From Lachnospiraceae bacterium (GTDB lineage Bacteria; Bacillota_A; Clostridia; Lachnospirales; Lachnospiraceae), in contig VSOD01000030.1 of assembly GCA_009774655.1 (NCBI GenBank), positions 1 to 17,303 of the forward strand: DNA of 17,303 nt, read 5' to 3'. Below, piece after piece: positions 1-6,887 of the stretch. The notes under the pieces were generated by a model, which was not told where the DNA came from, made no database searches, and worked only from the letters and a program-made list of their open reading frames with translations. The position numbers and the translations under genes were made by a program. The stretch's first letter is position 1; every line of letters starts with the position of its first letter.

Positions 1-684
1 CTCCAGATCTTCGTCGGCCTTGATGGCCTCGGCCACCGCGTCGATAACGCCCGCCACGATATCGCTGTGAATGCCTGCCTGCTGCTTCATCGCGGCGATC
101 ATCCCAAGATTGATCTGCTCCATGGATAAGCCGTTCAGATGTGTGTTCAGCAGGATGTTCAGCTTAAGCAGCGTCTCGTCGCTAAGCTCCTCCGCCACCG
201 TCAGCATCGTGTTCTTGATCACGTTGCCCTCCACCACTATGACCGCCAGGATGTGTCTGCTGTCCACCCGGGAAAGCTGAATGAATTTCAGCTTGTTGCG
301 GTGATACTGCGGCGCCGAGACCATGGCCGCATACTCCGTATTGTTCGCCAGCATTTTCGCTGCCTGTTTCAGAAGGTGATCCATCTTGTCTTCCTTCTCC
401 AGAAGGATCTCCTTCATCTCCTCCACTTCCCGTTCCTTCTCTTCCATCATCTTATCCACATACAGGCGATAACCCTGATCGGACGGAATGCGTCCCGCGG
501 AAGTGTGGGGCTGTAAGATGTAACCCAGTTCCTCCAGATCTGCCATCTCATTACGGATGGTGGCTGAACTCAGATTCAAGTCGGTATATTTAGAAATCGT
601 TCTGCTTCCTACCGGCTCACCCGTCTCCAAGTAAGTGCGGATGATGGCCTGCAATATTGTATATTTTCTTTCATCTAACTGCAT
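1..684 (-). CDS. hrcA: Heat-inducible transcription repressor HrcA (N-terminal 228 residues, gene continues past window start)
   Basis: HrcA represses class I heat-shock operons by binding CIRCE operators; its activity depends on GroEL. The visible protein begins MQLDERKYTILQAIIRTYLE and carries the family's winged-helix region (about residues 1-75) with the hallmark GEPVGSRTISK and LSSATIRNEMADLEELGYI segments, then HTSAGRIPSDQGYRLYVD. The central GAF-like part follows and the frame is still open at base 1, so roughly the last third of a normal 340-350 aa HrcA is missing off the edge. The start at 684 is set by AGGAGA located eight bases upstream. A perfect CIRCE element lies just before that ribosome site, so the gene is probably autoregulated. 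In this family grpE, dnaK and dnaJ usually follow, which would lie left of the window. Confidence 0.97.
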   Translation of the reverse strand, partial: MQLDERKYTILQAIIRTYLETGEPVGSRTISKYTDLNLSSATIRNEMADLEELGYILQPHTSAGRIPSDQGYRLYVDKMMEEKEREVEEMKEILLEKEDKMDHLLKQAAKMLANNTEYAAMVSAPQYHRNKLKFIQLSRVDSRHILAVIVVEGNVIKNTMLTVAEELSDETLLKLNILLNTHLNGLSMEQINLGMIAAMKQQAGIHSDIVAGVIDAVAEAIKADEDLE

Positions 685-700
685 ACCATTTCTCCTATTG

Positions 701-727
701 TTAGCACTCAACCTTTAAGAGTGCTAA
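701..727. promoter_or_regulatory. CIRCE operator
   Basis: Perfect inverted repeat TTAGCACTC, nine-base spacer, GAGTGCTAA. This is the consensus HrcA binding site. It sits in the hrcA 5' untranslated region, directly upstream of the ribosome site, and implies autoregulation of the heat-shock operon. Confidence 0.98.
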
Positions 728-741
728 CATCTTCTAGTAGT

Positions 742-770
742 AAGTTATCACTTAAGATTTTTGTTGTCAA
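742..770 (-). promoter_or_regulatory. hrcA promoter (sigma-A type)
   Basis: On the minus strand, a perfect -35 TTGACA (765-770) is followed by a 17-base spacer and TAACTT (742-747) as a weaker -10. Transcription would start near 735, just upstream of CIRCE, so bound HrcA would block the start region. Confidence 0.7.
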
Positions 771-794
771 CATTTCCATGCAAAATAATTATTA

Positions 795-845
795 AAAAAA
801 TATAAAAGAAAACAGCCAATCTGAGCTCTTACTCAAACTGACTGT
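795..845 (-). terminator. Intrinsic terminator of the DUF6465-type gene
   Basis: On the minus strand a 14-bp stem (812-825 with 832-845, including several G-U pairs) and a six-base loop TAAGAG are followed by a T-rich run TTTTCTTTTATATTTTTTT. It separates the upstream gene from the hrcA promoter, so the two are independent transcripts. The opposite strand has no T tract after the hairpin. Confidence 0.82.
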
Positions 846-930
846 CCGCATACCTTCATTTTCCATGAAAAGTCTTCCCGTTACTATCTTCCCCGGAAAT
901 ACCGAAACTATGTAAGCCGGCCTGCTTAAA

Positions 931-1392
931 TCAAATGTTGAAGCTGCCCTGCACGCTGCCGTTGATCACATAGTAGACCACGTTCTCTTCCGGTTTCACA
1001 TACAACTCAACCGATTTGAAATCCTTCTCCTCCTGGTTGAGATCAAAAACCCATACATCCTTCGCGATCTTGATCAGCTCTTCCGATGCATAAGACTTTC
1101 CGTTAAACTGAATATGTAAAGATTCCTTCACCTCTGTCTTCTCAGCTGCGGTTTCTTTCCTGACTGTCTCTTTCTTTGCCGGCGCCTTCTTCTCTGCTGC
1201 AGGCTTCCTGCCCGGCTTCTTGGCGGGCGCTTTCTCTGCTGCAGGCTTCCTGCCCGGTTTCTTTGTTGCTGTCGTTACTGTCTCTGTCTTCGCTGCAGGT
1301 GCTTCCTTAGCTGTCTTAACTTCGTCGGTCTTTGTATCTGCAACTTTAGCCGTTTCTTCTTTAGCTGCCGTTGTTTTCTTTGTTGCTGCCAT
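931..1392 (-). CDS. DUF6465-type protein with Lys/Ala/Pro-rich, AT-hook-like N-terminal half
   Basis: A 153-aa protein. The first 90 or so residues are very rich in Lys, Ala, Thr and Glu, and contain two near-identical PGRKPAAEK units 14 residues apart; the PGRKP cores resemble AT-hook or histone-H1-like DNA-binding tails. The DNA mirrors this as a 26-base exact direct repeat (1190-1215 and 1232-1257). The last 60 residues form a compact domain starting LHIQFNGKSY and ending YYVINGSVQGSFNI, which I recognise as the DUF6465 type common in Lachnospiraceae; no function is established to my knowledge. The start at 1392 rather than 1422 is chosen because GGAAGGAGA lies properly spaced before it. 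A nucleoid-associated or nucleic-acid-binding role is an inference from composition only. It has its own promoter and terminator. Confidence 0.85.
   Translation of the reverse strand: MAATKKTTAAKEETAKVADTKTDEVKTAKEAPAAKTETVTTATKKPGRKPAAEKAPAKKPGRKPAAEKKAPAKKETVRKETAAEKTEVKESLHIQFNGKSYASEELIKIAKDVWVFDLNQEEKDFKSVELYVKPEENVVYYVINGSVQGSFNI
1190..1257. repeat. Short in-gene tandem repeat, 42-base period
   Basis: Two exact 26-base copies (1190-1215 and 1232-1257) encode the duplicated PGRKPAAEK segment of the DUF6465-type protein. The pair could expand or contract by slippage or recombination without breaking the frame, since the period is 14 codons. Confidence 0.85.
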
Positions 1393-1492
1393 GAAAATTC
1401 TCCTTCCCACAAATCCGTACATCGGACGTAAAATGTTACAATATCCACTTTTTCATAATCCCTAAACCCCTGCAGTTTGGGACTCTATGGGG

Positions 1493-1521
1493 ATTCTAAC
1501 GCAATATCGGTGCAGTGTCAA
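1493..1521 (-). promoter_or_regulatory. Promoter of the DUF6465-type gene
   Basis: Perfect -35 TTGACA (1516-1521), 17-base spacer and TAGAAT -10 (1493-1498) on the minus strand. The predicted start near 1486 gives a leader of about 95 bases, which contains a small CCCAAAC/GTTTAGGG hairpin of unknown meaning. Confidence 0.8.
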
Positions 1522-1640
1522 TCAACAATCTGTAGCAAATAGTTACTCTTTCCTCTTGTATTTTATACGAAATGACATACGTAAGACGTAAAAATGTCCA
1601 TTTTACGCCAGTTCCGCACAGAAACGCCGGAATTCCGGGC

Positions 1641-1669
1641 TTTACACCCCTGAAACAATTTGTTATACT
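1641..1669 (+). promoter_or_regulatory. Promoter of the 54-aa small gene
   Basis: TTTACA (1641-1646), 17-base spacer and TATACT (1664-1669). The expected start near 1676 leaves a leader of about 115 bases before the GTG start codon. Confidence 0.72.
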
Positions 1670-1789
1670 GATGACAAACGACAAAACAATCTGCCGTTTA
1701 CACGCAGCATTTGTATCAAGGCTGGCATAAGAATACCTATCATCACAGTCCCAGTCGTCAAAGATCATATCAGGAAAGCAGGTGATTAT

Positions 1790-1954
1790 GTGACATTGGA
1801 AGAACAAAGACAGGCCGCCATCATGAACTACGTAAATCTAATGAGGATCAAAGCCTGTGAAACCGGCACGAACAAGGAACTCGATTACCAGATCAAAGTA
1901 GCCAGAGTCATCCTTTCGAATTTCGGCATCGACATTTCGGAACTTGACCTGTAA
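1790..1954 (+). CDS. Small hypothetical protein, 54 aa
   Basis: A GTG-started frame encodes a 54-aa, soluble, mostly helical-looking peptide beginning MTLEEQRQAAIMNYVNLMRI and ending NFGIDISELDL. It has no signal peptide, membrane segment or motif that I can name. Support for it being real: an AGGTGA ribosome site six to seven bases before GTG, a well-formed promoter at 1641-1669, a strong hairpin 27 bases after the stop, and ordinary protein-like composition with no rare residues. The ATG two bases earlier (1788) is immediately followed by a TGA stop, so GTG is the start that works. It is convergent with uppP. I do not know its function. Confidence 0.68.
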   Translation: MTLEEQRQAAIMNYVNLMRIKACETGTNKELDYQIKVARVILSNFGIDISELDL

Positions 1955-1980
1955 GTACAACTGACCATCAAACAAATATC

Positions 1981-2025
1981 AGTGGGTGTTAAAGTCCATT
2001 TAAGCCGGGCTTTACACCCACTTTT
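1981..2025 (+). terminator. Hairpin terminator after the 54-aa gene
   Basis: A long stem pairs AGTGGGTGT with ACACCCACT, then, past one bulged T, AAAGTCC with GGGCTTT. The loop is about nine bases and a short TTTT follows. It lies between convergent genes. The T tract is weak, so termination strength is uncertain; on the minus strand the hairpin could also serve uppP. Confidence 0.62.
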
Positions 2026-2063
2026 GCAGTCCTGCCTTCCGGATATACATTACTTCCCTGCCA

Positions 2064-2894
2064 TCATGCAGCCAGCGTAAAGTACAACAGCACCGCCGCC
2101 CCGAGAATGATCCGATACCAGCCAAACACCTTGAAGTCATGCTTTTTGATATACCCCATCAGGAACCGGATCACGACCACGGATACCACAAACGCCGACA
2201 CCATCCCCACCAGCAGGATCGTAAGCTCCGCCCCGGTAAAATCAAACCCAAACTTCACGATCTTGAGCAGGCTGGCTCCCAGCATCACCGGAATCGCCAG
2301 GAAAAAGGTGAATTCCGCCGCCACCGTTCTGGATACCCCGATCAGCAGCGCACCAACAATGGTCGCCCCGGATCTGGACGTGCCCGGAAATACCGCCGCC
2401 AGAAGCTGAAACACGCCGATCATAAAAGCCGTCTGGAACGTGATCTGCTGGAGCTCCGTGATCTTCGGCGACATATTCCTGTTCCGGTTCTCGATCACGA
2501 TAAAAGCAATACCGAACACGATCAACGCCACCGCAACACAGGTCGGATTGTAGAACAGCGCGTCAAACACGTCGTCGAACGCCAGCCCGATCACCGCCGC
2601 CGGGATACATGCTACCAGGATCTTGAACCAGAGCACGAAAATATCGATCCTGATCACCGGTTTCTCCTTGAACCGGAACGGAAAGATCTTGTTCCAGAAC
2701 AGCAGCACTACCGCCAGGATCGCCCCCAGCTGGATCACCACCAGAAACATCTCCCAGAACTCTTCCGACACATCCAGCTTCACGAATTCATTCAGCAGGA
2801 TCATGTGCCCCGTACTGCTGATGGGCAGCCACTCCGTGATACCCTCCACAATACCAAATAAGATTGTCTTAAGAATCTCTATGATACTTATCAT
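2064..2894 (-). CDS. uppP: Undecaprenyl-diphosphatase UppP/BacA
   Basis: A 276-aa integral membrane enzyme that dephosphorylates undecaprenyl pyrophosphate to recycle the lipid carrier for peptidoglycan and other wall polymers; it also confers bacitracin tolerance. The family's two signature blocks are intact: EGITEWLPISSTGH at residues 17-30 (E17, E21, S27, H30) and PGTSRSG at 170-176 (R174), the same positions as the catalytic residues of the E. coli enzyme. About eight hydrophobic segments are visible and the length is normal. The start is supported by AGGAGG about 11 bases upstream. An extended -10 promoter lies in the 230-base gap behind it, so it is probably transcribed separately from the aminotransferase. 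Confidence 0.97.
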   Translation of the reverse strand: MISIIEILKTILFGIVEGITEWLPISSTGHMILLNEFVKLDVSEEFWEMFLVVIQLGAILAVVLLFWNKIFPFRFKEKPVIRIDIFVLWFKILVACIPAAVIGLAFDDVFDALFYNPTCVAVALIVFGIAFIVIENRNRNMSPKITELQQITFQTAFMIGVFQLLAAVFPGTSRSGATIVGALLIGVSRTVAAEFTFFLAIPVMLGASLLKIVKFGFDFTGAELTILLVGMVSAFVVSVVVIRFLMGYIKKHDFKVFGWYRIILGAAVLLYFTLAA

Positions 2895-3011
2895 ATTCCT
2901 GTCTACCTCCTGTTATACCAAATTCTGTCTGCTTCCGCCGCAAACAGTATCATCTTATCATCTTTTGCCAATTACTTCCATACTATATTTATTTATGCCG
3001 TAATACAAAGA

Positions 3012-3020
3012 ATTATAGCA
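3012..3020 (-). promoter_or_regulatory. Extended -10 promoter of uppP
   Basis: On the minus strand, TGC precedes a perfect TATAAT (3012-3017), which makes an extended -10 element; no good -35 is seen. A second weaker pair, TTGTAT with 17 bases to TAGTAT, lies just downstream. Confidence 0.5.
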
Positions 3021-3081
3021 AACGAAATTTCTAATATCTTTAACTATATATAGTATATTTCTATCTCCCATACCATAACGA

Positions 3082-3115
3082 AAATCTGCGGGAAAGTCCT
3101 ACTCCCCACAGATTT
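3082..3115 (-). terminator. Probable terminator of the aminotransferase gene
   Basis: An 11-bp stem, AAATCTGTGGG with CCCGCAGATTT on the minus strand (one G-U pair), starts 13 bases after the stop codon and is followed by TTCGTT. The T tract is short, so confidence is moderate. Confidence 0.6.
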
Positions 3116-3127
3116 CTCGCTCTCATT

Positions 3128-4312
3128 TTAATATTCGTTTTTCACAAATCTTCTGAACGCATCCAGTGAACGCTCCACCTTCTCCGTGCCGATGCAATAG
3201 GCGATCCGGAAATACCCCTGCACCCCAAAGCTGTCGCTGGGCACCAGAATCAGGTCATACTTCTTCGCCTTCTCGCTGAACGCCACCGCATCTTCTTCCA
3301 GCGCCTTCGGGAACATGTAAAAAGTGCCGCCCGGCTTTTCACACGTAAAGCCCAGGTCGGTAAGTTCCTTATATAAAATGTTCATATTCGTCTCATAGAC
3401 CGACAGATCCGACGTTAGGTCCAACACCTCCGCCACCGCCAGCTGTATGATGGAAGGCGGGCAGTTGTGCCCCGTTCCTCTGGAGATCTGGCTGCACATC
3501 GCGCTGATCAGCTCCGCATCCGTGCAGGCCGGATTTACCGCCACATACCCGATCCGCTCTCCCGGCAGGGACAGGGATTTTGAGAAAGAATAACAGGACA
3601 GCGTATTGTCATAGAACTTCGAAGGATACGGCGCATCTACCCCTGCAAAAACGATCTCTCTGTAGGGTTCATCCGAGATCAGGAAGATATCATGCCCATA
3701 CTGCTCCTGCTTCTTCGCCATAATCGCAGTCATCTGCCTGATGGTTCCGGTGGAGTAGGCCGTCCCCGAAGGATTGTTGGGCGTATTGATGAGCACCGCC
3801 GCCACCTTCTCCGTGAGCATCTCCTCAAACGCTTCCAGATTCACCTGAAAATGCTCCGTATCTGCAGGCACCACTCTAAGCTTCGCTCCGGTCAGATTAA
3901 TATACGGTCCATACTCCGGAAAATAAGGCGCAAAGGTCAGGATCTCGTCTCCCGGCTGACTCACACAACGTACCGCATGGGCGATGGCTCCCGCCGCTCC
4001 CGTGGTCATGAAAATGTGATTTCCCGTATACCGCATCCCAAACCTTTTATTAAGCGATGTCGCCACTTTCTCCCGCACCGCCGGGATTCCCAGACTCTGG
4101 CTGTAACCGTGCAGCTCCATGGGATCCTTTTCCTGCAGCAGACGGATCATCGTCTCCGTAAACGCCTGCGGCGCCGGCACCGACGGATTCCCCAGACTGT
4201 AGTCGAATACATTCTCATACCCGATCTCGGCGCCCCTGGCCGTCGCGAACTCCGACAACTGCCGAATCACCGATTTACCCTGTAACATATCTTTATACTT
4301 CTGTACCACCAT
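3128..4312 (-). CDS. PLP-dependent class I/II aminotransferase
   Basis: A 394-aa fold-type I aminotransferase, aspartate-aminotransferase-like, that moves an amino group between an amino acid and a 2-oxo acid using pyridoxal phosphate. Visible landmarks are NTPNNPSG (176-183), SDEPYRE (213-219, Asp and Tyr contacting PLP), the Schiff-base lysine K245 in SFSKSLSLPGERIG, and the substrate-carboxylate arginine R369 in FRIAY. The length is typical. The exact substrate cannot be told from sequence. AGGAG sits correctly before the ATG. The gene follows the alpha-galactosidase by 69 bases, and a good promoter is found in that gap, so it can be expressed alone. Confidence 0.93.
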   Translation of the reverse strand: MVVQKYKDMLQGKSVIRQLSEFATARGAEIGYENVFDYSLGNPSVPAPQAFTETMIRLLQEKDPMELHGYSQSLGIPAVREKVATSLNKRFGMRYTGNHIFMTTGAAGAIAHAVRCVSQPGDEILTFAPYFPEYGPYINLTGAKLRVVPADTEHFQVNLEAFEEMLTEKVAAVLINTPNNPSGTAYSTGTIRQMTAIMAKKQEQYGHDIFLISDEPYREIVFAGVDAPYPSKFYDNTLSCYSFSKSLSLPGERIGYVAVNPACTDAELISAMCSQISRGTGHNCPPSIIQLAVAEVLDLTSDLSVYETNMNILYKELTDLGFTCEKPGGTFYMFPKALEEDAVAFSEKAKKYDLILVPSDSFGVQGYFRIAYCIGTEKVERSLDAFRRFVKNEY

Positions 4313-4336
4313 ATTCTGTCACTCCTGCCTTTCGCC

Positions 4337-4365
4337 CTTATATCGTTCTCTATTCTGACTGTCAT
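4337..4365 (-). promoter_or_regulatory. Promoter of the aminotransferase gene
   Basis: ATGACA (4360-4365), 17-base spacer and TATAAG (4337-4342) on the minus strand, each one mismatch from consensus. The start would be near 4331, giving a leader of about 20 bases. Confidence 0.65.
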
Positions 4366-4381
4366 GCCGGCTTTGCATCGC

Positions 4382-6592
4382 CTACTTCCTCACAAGATGC
4401 AGTAATCTCCCCTTGAAATCCCCCCACAGCGGCGGCACATTGATCCCCGCAAACTGCAGCGCATCTCCGCGATACTCTGTCTGTCTGATCTCCGGCCAGT
4501 CCTGCGCGTTTTCGATCACATAGACCGCCGTCAGATCAAGTCCCGGGATCCTGATCCGCCTGCTGTGGTGGCTCGGCCGGTTCAGCACCTGAACGTATGT
4601 GACAAGCGCCTCGCTCTTATCTTTCGCCACCACCTCATAGCAGTCATAATAATGGTTCTCGGCATAATGCGCGATCCGGTAATAATCTCCCTCACGCACC
4701 AGGTCATTGTACTTGTGATACATCGCCGTCTGCGCCGGGATCATGGCCCGATCCGCCTCCGGAATCTTCGTCACATCCAGCTCGTAGCCGAAAGTACCCG
4801 CCAGTGCCACATAGCCCCTCGTCTCAAAAGGCGTATTCCGCCCAACCGTGTGGTTCGGGCAGTCTGCCACGTGCGCCCCCATGGTGGACAGCGGATATAC
4901 CATCGCCGTACCCGCCTGAATGGAAAGACGCTCCACCGCATCCGTATCGTCGGAGCACCAGATCTGCGGGCTGTAATAGAGCATACCCGGATCAAATCTC
5001 GCCCCGCCGCCGGAACAGTTCTCCAAAAGCAGATGCGGGAATTCCCTCGTCAGTCTGTCCTGCAGCTCATACACCGCCAGTACCTGTCTGTGGAACAGCT
5101 CTCCCTGTCTGTCCGCCGGCAGGCCGCTGCTTCCCATATCGGACAACTGCCTGTTCATATCCCACTTTACATATTCAATATTCGCACTGCGCAGCACAGA
5201 TGCGATCATATCATACACACAGTCCCGCACTTCCTGTCTGGTCAGATCCAGCACATACTGGTTTCTGGAAAGGCTCCCCGTCCTGCCCGGAATGGCAAAC
5301 GCCCAGTCCGGATGTTCTCTGTACAGGTTGGAATCCGGCGATATCATCTCCGGCTCCAGCCAGATACCGAATTTCATCCCCAGCTTATTGACTTCGTCCA
5401 CCAGATATTTCAGGCCGCCCTTTAGCTTCTCCTCATTGACCTTCCAGTCTCCCAGACTGGAATTATCGTCATTGCGGCAGCCAAACCAGCCGTCGTCCAT
5501 AACAAGCATCTCAATACCCAGCGCAGACGCCTCCCGTGCAATGGCAAGCAGCTTGTCCGTATCGAAATCAAAATAAGTCGCCTCCCAGTTGTTGATCAGA
5601 ATCGGCCTCTTTTTATCCTTATATTCGCCCCGGATCAGGTGCCTGCGGTACAGGTCATGGAAGGTTCTGCTCATGCCGCCGATGCCTTCCGCGGAATACA
5701 CACAGATCACCTCCGGCGCCTGAAAGGCATCGCCCGGCTCCAGCTTCCAGCAAAAATCCTGCGGATGGATGCCCATCAACGCCCGCATACTGCCGAACTG
5801 ATTCCCTTCGATCTGCGCCATGAAATTACCCGAATAGACAAAATTCATGGCATAGATATCCCCTGCCTCTTCCGTAGTCGTCTTCCTTTTCCATGCCATA
5901 AAAGGGTGCTCCTGATGGCTGGACTCTCCCCGCACCGAAGATACCCCCTGTTTGCCTTTTAAAACAGGACGCGTCTGTATGATCCGCTCTCTCGCCCAGG
6001 AACCCGACAGCGTGATCATCTCATACTCCTCATTGTCCATGTCGATGCAGGCCGAGAGAACCTTCGTCAGATAAAGCGCCTCTTTCCCGCCGTTCACCAC
6101 CCGCACGCTCCGCGCTATGGCGTCGTTATCTGCAAAGATACTGTAGGATAAGATCACCTGCAGACCCAGCAGCTTATCTTCACAGGTAAGTTCCAACGTC
6201 CTGCACGTATCCGTCGTCCCGAAAGTCGCCGGCAACCCCGCAAGTTCCTCTTTTCCGTCGTAAATCCTGTGGGAGACATAAGACAGCGACACGCCCGAAT
6301 GACCGCCCGCCGTCCGCACCATCAAAGTGCCTTCCCGGAAATCTCCCAGCCCATGGCCCGTATACTCCATCGGGAACGTATCCAGAAAGGAATTCCTGTC
6401 CCGGTTATTCTTCGACGGCACAAAAGGCGGCTCCGCTGTCCGCATCAGATAGACCAGATTGTCATCCGACAGCTTCCTTCCATAATAAATATGTCCGACA
6501 AAATTCTCCTCGTCCACGATACCGATACAATAACTGGTATGTTCCGTATCTATCTTAAACACCCTGTTCTGTTCGTTGTAATTGATCTGCAT
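4382..6592 (-). CDS. Alpha-galactosidase, glycoside hydrolase family 36
   Basis: A 736-aa retaining alpha-galactosidase that releases galactose from raffinose-family oligosaccharides, melibiose and similar substrates. There is no signal peptide, so it is cytoplasmic. The N-terminal beta-sandwich (about 1-320) is followed by the TIM barrel. The nucleophile D478 lies in YVKWDMNR and the acid/base D548 in WCSDDTDAVERL, the same numbers as in characterised GH36 enzymes; VMDDGWFG and WLEPEMISPDSNLYREHPDW are also typical. The start at 6592 is preferred to 6712 because AGGAGA lies eight bases before it, and because the predicted transcription start (near 6653) is inside the longer frame. No sugar transporter or regulator is adjacent, so substrate supply must be encoded elsewhere. 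Confidence 0.95.
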   Translation of the reverse strand: MQINYNEQNRVFKIDTEHTSYCIGIVDEENFVGHIYYGRKLSDDNLVYLMRTAEPPFVPSKNNRDRNSFLDTFPMEYTGHGLGDFREGTLMVRTAGGHSGVSLSYVSHRIYDGKEELAGLPATFGTTDTCRTLELTCEDKLLGLQVILSYSIFADNDAIARSVRVVNGGKEALYLTKVLSACIDMDNEEYEMITLSGSWARERIIQTRPVLKGKQGVSSVRGESSHQEHPFMAWKRKTTTEEAGDIYAMNFVYSGNFMAQIEGNQFGSMRALMGIHPQDFCWKLEPGDAFQAPEVICVYSAEGIGGMSRTFHDLYRRHLIRGEYKDKKRPILINNWEATYFDFDTDKLLAIAREASALGIEMLVMDDGWFGCRNDDNSSLGDWKVNEEKLKGGLKYLVDEVNKLGMKFGIWLEPEMISPDSNLYREHPDWAFAIPGRTGSLSRNQYVLDLTRQEVRDCVYDMIASVLRSANIEYVKWDMNRQLSDMGSSGLPADRQGELFHRQVLAVYELQDRLTREFPHLLLENCSGGGARFDPGMLYYSPQIWCSDDTDAVERLSIQAGTAMVYPLSTMGAHVADCPNHTVGRNTPFETRGYVALAGTFGYELDVTKIPEADRAMIPAQTAMYHKYNDLVREGDYYRIAHYAENHYYDCYEVVAKDKSEALVTYVQVLNRPSHHSRRIRIPGLDLTAVYVIENAQDWPEIRQTEYRGDALQFAGINVPPLWGDFKGRLLHLVRK

Positions 6593-6659
6593 CCGCTTTC
6601 TCCTCTCGTTTTCACCAGCATCACCTGTTGATTGACACCCTGGCAGTTCTTTACGCCCT

Positions 6660-6668
6660 ATTATAGCA
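6660..6668 (-). promoter_or_regulatory. Extended -10 promoter of the alpha-galactosidase gene
   Basis: On the minus strand TGC TATAAT forms an extended -10 element (TATAAT at 6660-6665); the -35 region is poor, which would suit a regulated gene. The leader would be about 60 bases. No clear catabolite (cre) site was recognised. Confidence 0.55.
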
Positions 6669-6740
6669 GTCATGTTCTCTTTAGGAAAGCATATTATTTT
6701 TTCTGCGATCAAAACACATTCTTAGCGCCCCTGCCTGTCA

Positions 6741-6769
6741 GTTACAAGTTGAATATGATATGATATACT
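6741..6769 (+). promoter_or_regulatory. pyk promoter
   Basis: GTTACA (6741-6746), 17-base spacer and TATACT (6764-6769). This is divergent from the alpha-galactosidase promoter, with about 75 bases between them. Confidence 0.6.
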
Positions 6770-6887
6770 AATGGTGCGATATACGTCTGCGGTTGTTTAA
6801 AAACTTCCCCTTTTGCTCAAAATGAAAGAAAGGTGTCCAAACAGAAGCAGATCATCACAGGAGCAATTTTCAGTAAAGGAGAATGAT

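Larger units (their letters stand above)
1393..1789. other. Intergenic region with two divergent promoters
   Basis: About 400 bases without a supported gene. It holds the minus-strand promoter at 1493-1521 and the plus-strand promoter at 1641-1669. A dyad CGTAAAA...TTTTACG is also visible at 1588-1608. I see no RNA gene here. Confidence 0.6.

Noticed and set aside
1496..1807. 103-codon minus-strand frame in the intergenic region
   Set aside because: No ribosome site, odd Cys/Ile/Arg-rich composition, and it overlaps both promoters and the start of the 54-aa gene.
2139..2861. Plus-strand open frame of 240 codons opposite uppP
   Set aside because: Its Arg/His/Gln-rich composition is typical of antisense to a hydrophobic membrane protein; uppP is certain on the other strand.
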